NCBI GenBank assembly: GCA_013433145.1
Contig: CM024172.1
Location: 1-64,000 of the forward strand
Source of the DNA: Ascaris suum
Lineage: Eukaryota; Nematoda; Chromadorea; Rhabditida; Ascarididae
DNA length: 64,000 nt
Direction: 5' to 3'
This document shows, one piece after another, positions 37,701 through 50,486 of the stretch. The notes below the pieces were generated by a model, which worked only from the letters and a program-made list of their open reading frames with translations, searched no databases and was not told the DNA's origin. The position numbers and the translations under genes were made by a program. The first letter of the stretch is position 1; each line of letters starts with the position of its first letter.

Positions 37701-40700
37701 CTAAGCCTAAGCCTAAGCCTAAGCCTAAGCCTAAGCCTAAGCCTAAGCCTAAGCCTAAGCCTAAGCCTAAGCCTAAGCCTAAGCCTAAGCCTAAGCCTAA
37801 GCCTAAGCCTAAGCCTAAGCCTAAGCCTAAGCCTAAGCCTAAGCCTAAGCCTAAGCCTAAGCCTAAGCCTAAGCCTAAGCCTAAGCCTAAGCCTAAGCCT
37901 AAGCCTAAGCCTAAGCCTAAGCCTAAGCCTAAGCCTAAGCCTAAGCCTAAGCCTAAGCCTAAGCCTAAGCCTAAGCCTAAGCCTAAGCCTAAGCCTAAGC
38001 CTAAGCCTAAGCCTAAGCCTAAGCCTAAGCCTAAGCCTAAGCCTAAGCCTAAGCCTAAGCCTAAGCCTAAGCCTAAGCCTAAGCCTAAGCCTAAGCCTAA
38101 GCCTAAGCCTAAGCCTAAGCCTAAGCCTAAGCCTAAGCCTAAGCCTAAGCCTAAGCCTAAGCCTAAGCCTAAGCCTAAGCCTAAGCCTAAGCCTAAGCCT
38201 AAGCCTAAGCCTAAGCCTAAGCCTAAGCCTAAGCCTAAGCCTAAGCCTAAGCCTAAGCCTAAGCCTAAGCCTAAGCCTAAGCCTAAGCCTAAGCCTAAGC
38301 CTAAGCCTAAGCCTAAGCCTAAGCCTAAGCCTAAGCCTAAGCCTAAGCCTAAGCCTAAGCCTAAGCCTAAGCCTAAGCCTAAGCCTAAGCCTAAGCCTAA
38401 GCCTAAGCCTAAGCCTAAGCCTAAGCCTAAGCCTAAGCCTAAGCCTAAGCCTAAGCCTAAGCCTAAGCCTAAGCCTAAGCCTAAGCCTAAGCCTAAGCCT
38501 AAGCCTAAGCCTAAGCCTAAGCCTAAGCCTAAGCCTAAGCCTAAGCCTAAGCCTAAGCCTAAGCCTAAGCCTAAGCCTAAGCCTAAGCCTAAGCCTAAGC
38601 CTAAGCCTAAGCCTAAGCCTAAGCCTAAGCCTAAGCCTAAGCCTAAGCCTAAGCCTAAGCCTAAGCCTAAGCCTAAGCCTAAGCCTAAGCCTAAGCCTAA
38701 GCCTAAGCCTAAGCCTAAGCCTAAGCCTAAGCCTAAGCCTAAGCCTAAGCCTAAGCCTAAGCCTAAGCCTAAGCCTAAGCCTAAGCCTAAGCCTAAGCCT
38801 AAGCCTAAGCCTAAGCCTAAGCCTAAGCCTAAGCCTAAGCCTAAGCCTAAGCCTAAGCCTAAGCCTAAGCCTAAGCCTAAGCCTAAGCCTAAGCCTAAGC
38901 CTAAGCCTAAGCCTAAGCCTAAGCCTAAGCCTAAGCCTAAGCCTAAGCCTAAGCCTAAGCCTAAGCCTAAGCCTAAGCCTAAGCCTAAGCCTAAGCCTAA
39001 GCCTAAGCCTAAGCCTAAGCCTAAGCCTAAGCCTAAGCCTAAGCCTAAGCCTAAGCCTAAGCCTAAGCCTAAGCCTAAGCCTAAGCCTAAGCCTAAGCCT
39101 AAGCCTAAGCCTAAGCCTAAGCCTAAGCCTAAGCCTAAGCCTAAGCCTAAGCCTAAGCCTAAGCCTAAGCCTAAGCCTAAGCCTAAGCCTAAGCCTAAGC
39201 CTAAGCCTAAGCCTAAGCCTAAGCCTAAGCCTAAGCCTAAGCCTAAGCCTAAGCCTAAGCCTAAGCCTAAGCCTAAGCCTAAGCCTAAGCCTAAGCCTAA
39301 GCCTAAGCCTAAGCCTAAGCCTAAGCCTAAGCCTAAGCCTAAGCCTAAGCCTAAGCCTAAGCCTAAGCCTAAGCCTAAGCCTAAGCCTAAGCCTAAGCCT
39401 AAGCCTAAGCCTAAGCCTAAGCCTAAGCCTAAGCCTAAGCCTAAGCCTAAGCCTAAGCCTAAGCCTAAGCCTAAGCCTAAGCCTAAGCCTAAGCCTAAGC
39501 CTAAGCCTAAGCCTAAGCCTAAGCCTAAGCCTAAGCCTAAGCCTAAGCCTAAGCCTAAGCCTAAGCCTAAGCCTAAGCCTAAGCCTAAGCCTAAGCCTAA
39601 GCCTAAGCCTAAGCCTAAGCCTAAGCCTAAGCCTAAGCCTAAGCCTAAGCCTAAGCCTAAGCCTAAGCCTAAGCCTAAGCCTAAGCCTAAGCCTAAGCCT
39701 AAGCCTAAGCCTAAGCCTAAGCCTAAGCCTAAGCCTAAGCCTAAGCCTAAGCCTAAGCCTAAGCCTAAGCCTAAGCCTAAGCCTAAGCCTAAGCCTAAGC
39801 CTAAGCCTAAGCCTAAGCCTAAGCCTAAGCCTAAGCCTAAGCCTAAGCCTAAGCCTAAGCCTAAGCCTAAGCCTAAGCCTAAGCCTAAGCCTAAGCCTAA
39901 GCCTAAGCCTAAGCCTAAGCCTAAGCCTAAGCCTAAGCCTAAGCCTAAGCCTAAGCCTAAGCCTAAGCCTAAGCCTAAGCCTAAGCCTAAGCCTAAGCCT
40001 AAGCCTAAGCCTAAGCCTAAGCCTAAGCCTAAGCCTAAGCCTAAGCCTAAGCCTAAGCCTAAGCCTAAGCCTAAGCCTAAGCCTAAGCCTAAGCCTAAGC
40101 CTAAGCCTAAGCCTAAGCCTAAGCCTAAGCCTAAGCCTAAGCCTAAGCCTAAGCCTAAGCCTAAGCCTAAGCCTAAGCCTAAGCCTAAGCCTAAGCCTAA
40201 GCCTAAGCCTAAGCCTAAGCCTAAGCCTAAGCCTAAGCCTAAGCCTAAGCCTAAGCCTAAGCCTAAGCCTAAGCCTAAGCCTAAGCCTAAGCCTAAGCCT
40301 AAGCCTAAGCCTAAGCCTAAGCCTAAGCCTAAGCCTAAGCCTAAGCCTAAGCCTAAGCCTAAGCCTAAGCCTAAGCCTAAGCCTAAGCCTAAGCCTAAGC
40401 CTAAGCCTAAGCCTAAGCCTAAGCCTAAGCCTAAGCCTAAGCCTAAGCCTAAGCCTAAGCCTAAGCCTAAGCCTAAGCCTAAGCCTAAGCCTAAGCCTAA
40501 GCCTAAGCCTAAGCCTAAGCCTAAGCCTAAGCCTAAGCCTAAGCCTAAGCCTAAGCCTAAGCCTAAGCCTAAGCCTAAGCCTAAGCCTAAGCCTAAGCCT
40601 AAGCCTAAGCCTAAGCCTAAGCCTAAGCCTAAGCCTAAGCCTAAGCCTAAGCCTAAGCCTAAGCCTAAGCCTAAGCCTAAGCCTAAGCCTAAGCCTAAGC

Positions 40701-43700
40701 CTAAGCCTAAGCCTAAGCCTAAGCCTAAGCCTAAGCCTAAGCCTAAGCCTAAGCCTAAGCCTAAGCCTAAGCCTAAGCCTAAGCCTAAGCCTAAGCCTAA
40801 GCCTAAGCCTAAGCCTAAGCCTAAGCCTAAGCCTAAGCCTAAGCCTAAGCCTAAGCCTAAGCCTAAGCCTAAGCCTAAGCCTAAGCCTAAGCCTAAGCCT
40901 AAGCCTAAGCCTAAGCCTAAGCCTAAGCCTAAGCCTAAGCCTAAGCCTAAGCCTAAGCCTAAGCCTAAGCCTAAGCCTAAGCCTAAGCCTAAGCCTAAGC
41001 CTAAGCCTAAGCCTAAGCCTAAGCCTAAGCCTAAGCCTAAGCCTAAGCCTAAGCCTAAGCCTAAGCCTAAGCCTAAGCCTAAGCCTAAGCCTAAGCCTAA
41101 GCCTAAGCCTAAGCCTAAGCCTAAGCCTAAGCCTAAGCCTAAGCCTAAGCCTAAGCCTAAGCCTAAGCCTAAGCCTAAGCCTAAGCCTAAGCCTAAGCCT
41201 AAGCCTAAGCCTAAGCCTAAGCCTAAGCCTAAGCCTAAGCCTAAGCCTAAGCCTAAGCCTAAGCCTAAGCCTAAGCCTAAGCCTAAGCCTAAGCCTAAGC
41301 CTAAGCCTAAGCCTAAGCCTAAGCCTAAGCCTAAGCCTAAGCCTAAGCCTAAGCCTAAGCCTAAGCCTAAGCCTAAGCCTAAGCCTAAGCCTAAGCCTAA
41401 GCCTAAGCCTAAGCCTAAGCCTAAGCCTAAGCCTAAGCCTAAGCCTAAGCCTAAGCCTAAGCCTAAGCCTAAGCCTAAGCCTAAGCCTAAGCCTAAGCCT
41501 AAGCCTAAGCCTAAGCCTAAGCCTAAGCCTAAGCCTAAGCCTAAGCCTAAGCCTAAGCCTAAGCCTAAGCCTAAGCCTAAGCCTAAGCCTAAGCCTAAGC
41601 CTAAGCCTAAGCCTAAGCCTAAGCCTAAGCCTAAGCCTAAGCCTAAGCCTAAGCCTAAGCCTAAGCCTAAGCCTAAGCCTAAGCCTAAGCCTAAGCCTAA
41701 GCCTAAGCCTAAGCCTAAGCCTAAGCCTAAGCCTAAGCCTAAGCCTAAGCCTAAGCCTAAGCCTAAGCCTAAGCCTAAGCCTAAGCCTAAGCCTAAGCCT
41801 AAGCCTAAGCCTAAGCCTAAGCCTAAGCCTAAGCCTAAGCCTAAGCCTAAGCCTAAGCCTAAGCCTAAGCCTAAGCCTAAGCCTAAGCCTAAGCCTAAGC
41901 CTAAGCCTAAGCCTAAGCCTAAGCCTAAGCCTAAGCCTAAGCCTAAGCCTAAGCCTAAGCCTAAGCCTAAGCCTAAGCCTAAGCCTAAGCCTAAGCCTAA
42001 GCCTAAGCCTAAGCCTAAGCCTAAGCCTAAGCCTAAGCCTAAGCCTAAGCCTAAGCCTAAGCCTAAGCCTAAGCCTAAGCCTAAGCCTAAGCCTAAGCCT
42101 AAGCCTAAGCCTAAGCCTAAGCCTAAGCCTAAGCCTAAGCCTAAGCCTAAGCCTAAGCCTAAGCCTAAGCCTAAGCCTAAGCCTAAGCCTAAGCCTAAGC
42201 CTAAGCCTAAGCCTAAGCCTAAGCCTAAGCCTAAGCCTAAGCCTAAGCCTAAGCCTAAGCCTAAGCCTAAGCCTAAGCCTAAGCCTAAGCCTAAGCCTAA
42301 GCCTAAGCCTAAGCCTAAGCCTAAGCCTAAGCCTAAGCCTAAGCCTAAGCCTAAGCCTAAGCCTAAGCCTAAGCCTAAGCCTAAGCCTAAGCCTAAGCCT
42401 AAGCCTAAGCCTAAGCCTAAGCCTAAGCCTAAGCCTAAGCCTAAGCCTAAGCCTAAGCCTAAGCCTAAGCCTAAGCCTAAGCCTAAGCCTAAGCCTAAGC
42501 CTAAGCCTAAGCCTAAGCCTAAGCCTAAGCCTAAGCCTAAGCCTAAGCCTAAGCCTAAGCCTAAGCCTAAGCCTAAGCCTAAGCCTAAGCCTAAGCCTAA
42601 GCCTAAGCCTAAGCCTAAGCCTAAGCCTAAGCCTAAGCCTAAGCCTAAGCCTAAGCCTAAGCCTAAGCCTAAGCCTAAGCCTAAGCCTAAGCCTAAGCCT
42701 AAGCCTAAGCCTAAGCCTAAGCCTAAGCCTAAGCCTAAGCCTAAGCCTAAGCCTAAGCCTAAGCCTAAGCCTAAGCCTAAGCCTAAGCCTAAGCCTAAGC
42801 CTAAGCCTAAGCCTAAGCCTAAGCCTAAGCCTAAGCCTAAGCCTAAGCCTAAGCCTAAGCCTAAGCCTAAGCCTAAGCCTAAGCCTAAGCCTAAGCCTAA
42901 GCCTAAGCCTAAGCCTAAGCCTAAGCCTAAGCCTAAGCCTAAGCCTAAGCCTAAGCCTAAGCCTAAGCCTAAGCCTAAGCCTAAGCCTAAGCCTAAGCCT
43001 AAGCCTAAGCCTAAGCCTAAGCCTAAGCCTAAGCCTAAGCCTAAGCCTAAGCCTAAGCCTAAGCCTAAGCCTAAGCCTAAGCCTAAGCCTAAGCCTAAGC
43101 CTAAGCCTAAGCCTAAGCCTAAGCCTAAGCCTAAGCCTAAGCCTAAGCCTAAGCCTAAGCCTAAGCCTAAGCCTAAGCCTAAGCCTAAGCCTAAGCCTAA
43201 GCCTAAGCCTAAGCCTAAGCCTAAGCCTAAGCCTAAGCCTAAGCCTAAGCCTAAGCCTAAGCCTAAGCCTAAGCCTAAGCCTAAGCCTAAGCCTAAGCCT
43301 AAGCCTAAGCCTAAGCCTAAGCCTAAGCCTAAGCCTAAGCCTAAGCCTAAGCCTAAGCCTAAGCCTAAGCCTAAGCCTAAGCCTAAGCCTAAGCCTAAGC
43401 CTAAGCCTAAGCCTAAGCCTAAGCCTAAGCCTAAGCCTAAGCCTAAGCCTAAGCCTAAGCCTAAGCCTAAGCCTAAGCCTAAGCCTAAGCCTAAGCCTAA
43501 GCCTAAGCCTAAGCCTAAGCCTAAGCCTAAGCCTAAGCCTAAGCCTAAGCCTAAGCCTAAGCCTAAGCCTAAGCCTAAGCCTAAGCCTAAGCCTAAGCCT
43601 AAGCCTAAGCCTAAGCCTAAGCCTAAGCCTAAGCCTAAGCCTAAGCCTAAGCCTAAGCCTAAGCCTAAGCCTAAGCCTAAGCCTAAGCCTAAGCCTAAGC

Positions 43701-46700
43701 CTAAGCCTAAGCCTAAGCCTAAGCCTAAGCCTAAGCCTAAGCCTAAGCCTAAGCCTAAGCCTAAGCCTAAGCCTAAGCCTAAGCCTAAGCCTAAGCCTAA
43801 GCCTAAGCCTAAGCCTAAGCCTAAGCCTAAGCCTAAGCCTAAGCCTAAGCCTAAGCCTAAGCCTAAGCCTAAGCCTAAGCCTAAGCCTAAGCCTAAGCCT
43901 AAGCCTAAGCCTAAGCCTAAGCCTAAGCCTAAGCCTAAGCCTAAGCCTAAGCCTAAGCCTAAGCCTAAGCCTAAGCCTAAGCCTAAGCCTAAGCCTAAGC
44001 CTAAGCCTAAGCCTAAGCCTAAGCCTAAGCCTAAGCCTAAGCCTAAGCCTAAGCCTAAGCCTAAGCCTAAGCCTAAGCCTAAGCCTAAGCCTAAGCCTAA
44101 GCCTAAGCCTAAGCCTAAGCCTAAGCCTAAGCCTAAGCCTAAGCCTAAGCCTAAGCCTAAGCCTAAGCCTAAGCCTAAGCCTAAGCCTAAGCCTAAGCCT
44201 AAGCCTAAGCCTAAGCCTAAGCCTAAGCCTAAGCCTAAGCCTAAGCCTAAGCCTAAGCCTAAGCCTAAGCCTAAGCCTAAGCCTAAGCCTAAGCCTAAGC
44301 CTAAGCCTAAGCCTAAGCCTAAGCCTAAGCCTAAGCCTAAGCCTAAGCCTAAGCCTAAGCCTAAGCCTAAGCCTAAGCCTAAGCCTAAGCCTAAGCCTAA
44401 GCCTAAGCCTAAGCCTAAGCCTAAGCCTAAGCCTAAGCCTAAGCCTAAGCCTAAGCCTAAGCCTAAGCCTAAGCCTAAGCCTAAGCCTAAGCCTAAGCCT
44501 AAGCCTAAGCCTAAGCCTAAGCCTAAGCCTAAGCCTAAGCCTAAGCCTAAGCCTAAGCCTAAGCCTAAGCCTAAGCCTAAGCCTAAGCCTAAGCCTAAGC
44601 CTAAGCCTAAGCCTAAGCCTAAGCCTAAGCCTAAGCCTAAGCCTAAGCCTAAGCCTAAGCCTAAGCCTAAGCCTAAGCCTAAGCCTAAGCCTAAGCCTAA
44701 GCCTAAGCCTAAGCCTAAGCCTAAGCCTAAGCCTAAGCCTAAGCCTAAGCCTAAGCCTAAGCCTAAGCCTAAGCCTAAGCCTAAGCCTAAGCCTAAGCCT
44801 AAGCCTAAGCCTAAGCCTAAGCCTAAGCCTAAGCCTAAGCCTAAGCCTAAGCCTAAGCCTAAGCCTAAGCCTAAGCCTAAGCCTAAGCCTAAGCCTAAGC
44901 CTAAGCCTAAGCCTAAGCCTAAGCCTAAGCCTAAGCCTAAGCCTAAGCCTAAGCCTAAGCCTAAGCCTAAGCCTAAGCCTAAGCCTAAGCCTAAGCCTAA
45001 GCCTAAGCCTAAGCCTAAGCCTAAGCCTAAGCCTAAGCCTAAGCCTAAGCCTAAGCCTAAGCCTAAGCCTAAGCCTAAGCCTAAGCCTAAGCCTAAGCCT
45101 AAGCCTAAGCCTAAGCCTAAGCCTAAGCCTAAGCCTAAGCCTAAGCCTAAGCCTAAGCCTAAGCCTAAGCCTAAGCCTAAGCCTAAGCCTAAGCCTAAGC
45201 CTAAGCCTAAGCCTAAGCCTAAGCCTAAGCCTAAGCCTAAGCCTAAGCCTAAGCCTAAGCCTAAGCCTAAGCCTAAGCCTAAGCCTAAGCCTAAGCCTAA
45301 GCCTAAGCCTAAGCCTAAGCCTAAGCCTAAGCCTAAGCCTAAGCCTAAGCCTAAGCCTAAGCCTAAGCCTAAGCCTAAGCCTAAGCCTAAGCCTAAGCCT
45401 AAGCCTAAGCCTAAGCCTAAGCCTAAGCCTAAGCCTAAGCCTAAGCCTAAGCCTAAGCCTAAGCCTAAGCCTAAGCCTAAGCCTAAGCCTAAGCCTAAGC
45501 CTAAGCCTAAGCCTAAGCCTAAGCCTAAGCCTAAGCCTAAGCCTAAGCCTAAGCCTAAGCCTAAGCCTAAGCCTAAGCCTAAGCCTAAGCCTAAGCCTAA
45601 GCCTAAGCCTAAGCCTAAGCCTAAGCCTAAGCCTAAGCCTAAGCCTAAGCCTAAGCCTAAGCCTAAGCCTAAGCCTAAGCCTAAGCCTAAGCCTAAGCCT
45701 AAGCCTAAGCCTAAGCCTAAGCCTAAGCCTAAGCCTAAGCCTAAGCCTAAGCCTAAGCCTAAGCCTAAGCCTAAGCCTAAGCCTAAGCCTAAGCCTAAGC
45801 CTAAGCCTAAGCCTAAGCCTAAGCCTAAGCCTAAGCCTAAGCCTAAGCCTAAGCCTAAGCCTAAGCCTAAGCCTAAGCCTAAGCCTAAGCCTAAGCCTAA
45901 GCCTAAGCCTAAGCCTAAGCCTAAGCCTAAGCCTAAGCCTAAGCCTAAGCCTAAGCCTAAGCCTAAGCCTAAGCCTAAGCCTAAGCCTAAGCCTAAGCCT
46001 AAGCCTAAGCCTAAGCCTAAGCCTAAGCCTAAGCCTAAGCCTAAGCCTAAGCCTAAGCCTAAGCCTAAGCCTAAGCCTAAGCCTAAGCCTAAGCCTAAGC
46101 CTAAGCCTAAGCCTAAGCCTAAGCCTAAGCCTAAGCCTAAGCCTAAGCCTAAGCCTAAGCCTAAGCCTAAGCCTAAGCCTAAGCCTAAGCCTAAGCCTAA
46201 GCCTAAGCCTAAGCCTAAGCCTAAGCCTAAGCCTAAGCCTAAGCCTAAGCCTAAGCCTAAGCCTAAGCCTAAGCCTAAGCCTAAGCCTAAGCCTAAGCCT
46301 AAGCCTAAGCCTAAGCCTAAGCCTAAGCCTAAGCCTAAGCCTAAGCCTAAGCCCTAAGCCTAAGCCTAAGCCTAAGCCTAAGCCTAAGCCTAAGCCTAAG
46401 CCTAAGCCTAAGCCTAAGCCTAAGCCTAAGCCTAAGCCTAAGCCTAAGCCTAAGCCTAAGCCTAAGCCTAAGCCTAAGCCTAAGCCTAAGCCTAAGCCTA
46501 AGCCTAAGCCTAAGCCTAAGCCTAAGCCTAAGCCTAAGCCTAAGCCTAAGCCTAAGCCTAAGCCTAAGCCTAAGCCTAAGCCTAAGCCTAAGCCTAAGCC
46601 TAAGCCTAAGCCTAAGCCTAAGCCTAAGCCTAAGCCTAAGCCTAAGCCTAAGCCTAAGCCTAAGCCTAAGCCTAAGCCTAAGCCTAAGCCTAAGCCTAAG

Positions 46701-48202
46701 CCTAAGCCTAAGCCTAAGCCTAAGCCTAAGCCTAAGCCTAAGCCTAAGCCTAAGCCTAAGCCTAAGCCTAAGCCTAAGCCTAAGCCTAAGCCTAAGCCTA
46801 AGCCTAAGCCTAAGCCTAAGCCTAAGCCTAAGCCTAAGCCTAAGCCTAAGCCTAAGCCTAAGCCTAAGCCTAAGCCTAAGCCTAAGCCTAAGCCTAAGCC
46901 TAAGCCTAAGCCTAAGCCTAAGCCTAAGCCTAAGCCTAAGCCTAAGCCTAAGCCTAAGCCTAAGCCTAAGCCTAAGCCTAAGCCTAAGCCTAAGCCTAAG
47001 CCTAAGCCTAAGCCTAAGCCTAAGCCTAAGCCTAAGCCTAAGCCTAAGCCTAAGCCTAAGCCTAAGCCTAAGCCTAAGCCTAAGCCTAAGCCTAAGCCTA
47101 AGCCTAAGCCTAAGCCTAAGCCTAAGCCTAAGCCTAAGCCTAAGCCTAAGCCTAAGCCTAAGCCTAAGCCTAAGCCTAAGCCTAAGCCTAAGCCTAAGCC
47201 TAAGCCTAAGCCTAAGCCTAAGCCTAAGCCTAAGCCTAAGCCTAAGCCTAAGCCTAAGCCTAAGCCTAAGCCTAAGCCTAAGCCTAAGCCTAAGCCTAAG
47301 CCTAAGCCTAAGCCTAAGCCTAAGCCTAAGCCTAAGCCTAAGCCTAAGCCTAAGCCTAAGCCTAAGCCTAAGCCTAAGCCTAAGCCTAAGCCTAAGCCTA
47401 AGCCTAAGCCTAAGCCTAAGCCTAAGCCTAAGCCTAAGCCTAAGCCTAAGCCTAAGCCTAAGCCTAAGCCTAAGCCTAAGCCTAAGCCTAAGCCTAAGCC
47501 TAAGCCTAAGCCTAAGCCTAAGCCTAAGCCTAAGCCTAAGCCTAAGCCTAAGCCTAAGCCTAAGCCTAAGCCTAAGCCTAAGCCTAAGCCTAAGCCTAAG
47601 CCTAAGCCTAAGCCTAAGCCTAAGCCTAAGCCTAAGCCTAAGCCTAAGCCTAAGCCTAAGCCTAAGCCTAAGCCTAAGCCTAAGCCTAAGCCTAAGCCTA
47701 AGCCTAAGCCTAAGCCTAAGCCTAAGCCTAAGCCTAAGCCTAAGCCTAAGCCTAAGCCTAAGCCTAAGCCTAAGCCTAAGCCTAAGCCTAAGCCTAAGCC
47801 TAAGCCTAAGCCTAAGCCTAAGCCTAAGCCTAAGCCTAAGCCTAAGCCTAAGCCTAAGCCTAAGCCTAAGCCTAAGCCTAAGCCTAAGCCTAAGCCTAAG
47901 CCTAAGCCTAAGCCTAAGCCTAAGCCTAAGCCTAAGCCTAAGCCTAAGCCTAAGCCTAAGCCTAAGCCTAAGCCTAAGCCTAAGCCTAAGCCTAAGCCTA
48001 AGCCTAAGCCTAAGCCTAAGCCTAAGCCTAAGCCTAAGCCTAAGCCTAAGCCTAAGCCTAAGCCTAAGCCTAAGCCTAAGCCTAAGCCTAAGCCTAAGCC
48101 TAAGCCTAAGCCTAAGCCTAAGCCTAAGCCTAAGCCTAAGCCTAAGCCTAAGCCTAAGCCTAAGCCTAAGCCTAAGCCTAAGCCTAAGCCTAAGCCTAAG
48201 CC
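1..48202 (-). repeat. Telomeric TTAGGC array, about 48 kb, at a left chromosome end
   Basis: The whole stretch is GCCTAA repeated about 8,000 times on the plus strand, so TTAGGC on the minus strand. TTAGGC is the telomere repeat of nematodes such as Ascaris and Caenorhabditis. The G-rich strand runs 5' to 3' toward position 1, the orientation expected at a left chromosome end. Unique sequence follows on the right only. Past 4.9 kb visible departures are rare, mostly single-base gains or losses (6249, 7014, 11783, 13516, 17418, 18394, 20949, 27395, 46353) plus several clean 3-base losses. No interstitial unique sequence or transposon interrupts it. On each strand one frame of three contains a stop in every unit and the other two are open, so long LG, RL, PK or LS dipeptide frames are expected and are not genes. 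Confidence 0.99.
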
Positions 48203-48214
48203 GCCCCCCCCCCC
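48203..48214. other. Telomere/subtelomere junction with C-run
   Basis: The last intact GCCTAAGCC is followed by a G and a run of eleven C, then ctaaccaattattcc. The same C-run plus ccaattattcc opens copy B at 51823-51840, where the text between reads tttacc rather than ctaacc. On the telomeric G strand this is a G-run directly internal to the first TTAGGC. It marks the inner edge of the telomere. Confidence 0.85.
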
Positions 48215-50045
48215 TAACCAATTATTCCAACAATCCCATTCCACTGCACATAACCACCACCTGCTTCAATGCTGCAAATTTTCCCGCCTTCTCCATGTAC
48301 GCCTTTCATATGTCCCTTCAAAGTTTCCACTCATCAGCACTACAAGCGGTTACATCACATCTTCTCTACGCTTCCGATCGCGACGGATTTCATTCAATCC
48401 TTCATGGGAAACACGTCCTAAACACCATTACAATTTATGGGTTAATGAGTAGTGCTTTCAGCCACAAATTAATTCCTTCCTCACAACAAAGCCTTTATGG
48501 GCACCGCTTAAGCTGAGCGTTTACTAACTTCTAACCTGTCGCAAGAAAATGACAAAACCATTGCCGCTATTCGCCGGATATGGATAGACCTATGAAATAT
48601 AAAACACGCCAGTTTAACATATCTAAGCGACCACAACAACAAACTGCTTTCATTGATTTCTGCAAAACAAGACAAATACAACAATCTCAGCTCTACGTCA
48701 TTCAACTACACTACCATTAATAAGAAAAACAAAGCCAAAGCAAACAAGTTGTAAATTTTTTATTCCTATGTAAACTAAAAAAAAAAACAAAGCAAGCAAT
48801 TTCAAAGAAATTCCTTGAAATTGTAAATTTTGTAATTCAATTATTTATTCCACATCCTACGTTCGTTTACAGAACATATCTCAAAGGTGATCATTCAACG
48901 TGCATTGATAAACATGTCTCGCTAACACTTCACACGCCTAAATCAATCAAATCGATGCTTTCGCATAAAAATAATACACGCATAAACACGTATTCATCGT
49001 CACTGTCAAATGAAAATCCACTAACAATAGACATTCTAAGAGAAAGTTGAAACACTGCCAAAAATTTGATCATGCCTTTGCGACGCAGACGAAGCGCCAA
49101 TTTCAAATTTTGAATATTTTCCAGCGTTTTCTAAGCGCGCCAAATTTTAACGTTCAATACTTTCCCGTTTCCTCTAACCGCGCCACTTTCAAACGTTCAC
49201 TATCTTCCCACCTTCCCCAATATAAGTTCAAATACTGCTAACCCTCTCTCATAAGCGAGAAATTCTGTATAGAACTAAAAGCGCGCAGCAATAACTCATG
49301 GCAACCCAGCAACCTTCAACCATTTCAATGAGGAAAGAAGGGAAGAATTCTTCGGGCATTACAGAAATTCGATGTAGGCTCATTGCATTAGAATCACTAC
49401 TAAGGATCGGAACGGTTCCAGGATTAAGCACATCCAAGGAAACAACGTCATTATAATAATGAAACAAAGAAAAACGCATTAATAATGCAACGAAAACCAT
49501 TGAAAAAAAAATAAAAATAAAGAACGTCAAGTGTTAATGAAGGGATTTATGGACTGAACCACTACGAGGAAAAACTGAAATAAAGATGAAATACATTACT
49601 ACTATATTATCACTGTTGCTATTAAGTGTTTACTGCGAAAGTGAACTAAAGAATGGTCGAAGCATGAAACAATAGAAGGGAGGCGACCAAGATCACCTAG
49701 CCTAAGACAATCAAAGAAAAAATCATAGACTTCTTCCGGGATCGTTCGCAATTTTTAAACGCAATATGGCAATCAACTCAAAGCAACGATATTTCTGAGA
49801 TTTTAGACCGGAAATAAGTAGGCACGGACCGGAAATTTTTCGAAAACGTATTCGCGTGAAACCTATTTGCAAACATCCACGTATGCATACCGAATTTTTG
49901 GGTATTTCTAATGCTTAAGTAATTACTTTAGCGAAGTCTTATTAATGATTACATTAAACCGCGAAAGATTTAAATAGGGAACTAGGAGAAGTTGACGTTC
50001 ACTTCGACCTTAAAAAGGCCATAACAATGGCGTCCATTTTTTTAG

Positions 50046-50486
50046 GCGCCATATAACTGTGACAGATCTAATAAGTCATCGCTTAAATTGGATTAAGACG
50101 CAGGGCAATAGCTGAGAGAGATCGCAGAAACTTCGGCTGCCTTTGAATGCATGGGATACACAGGTGCGCACGCCTTTCACATTAACCATTAAATTAAAAA
50201 ACAACGGCACAGCACGATATGACTTTAAAAGTTCATCATAACTACACAAATGTCATTCTTTTATGCGCGACATAACTATGACAGACCTAATACGTCATCA
50301 CTTAAAATAGGATTTGGATGCGAAGTAACAGCTGAGAGAGGTCGCAGAAACTTTGGCCGCGTTCGAGTGCGTCGGATATACACGTGCGCACACCTTTCAC
50401 ATTAATCACTAAATTAAAAATTAACACCAGGCATGATGTGACTTTAAAAGTTCATCATGGATGCACAACAATGCCCCTTTTAACTT
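50046..50486 (+). repeat. Internal diverged ~220 bp tandem repeat in copy A
   Basis: Two imperfect repeats sit head to tail. Shared anchors are ataact.tgacag (50053 and 50272), gctgagagag (50111 and 50331), cctttcac (50173 and 50393) and gactttaaaa (50221 and 50440), giving a period of 219-220. The repeats differ by many substitutions, so this duplication is much older than the copy A/copy B duplication. It carries no open frame of note and its function is unknown. Confidence 0.85.

Noticed and set aside
1..48202. CRISPR array or satellite DNA
   Set aside because: There are no spacers, and the unit is the nematode telomere hexamer in the correct terminal orientation.
27392..48244. Minus-strand open frame of 6,950 codons (Leu-Gly then Arg-Leu repeats)
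   Set aside because: It is the telomere repeat read in a stop-free frame, with a short non-repeat start from the junction. It is a consequence of the 6-base unit, not a gene.
48508..48705. Repeated small frames with HRSIHIRRIAAMVLSF in both units
   Set aside because: Duplicated chance frames. The two copies differ by frameshifts in the flanks, with no sign of coding constraint.
49249..49530. Minus-strand 93-residue hydrophobic frame in copy A, with an 84-residue twin at 52885-53139 in copy B
   Set aside because: The two are conserved only because the whole unit is duplicated. There is no splice context or known domain, and the N-terminus lies on a poly-A tract that differs in length between copies.
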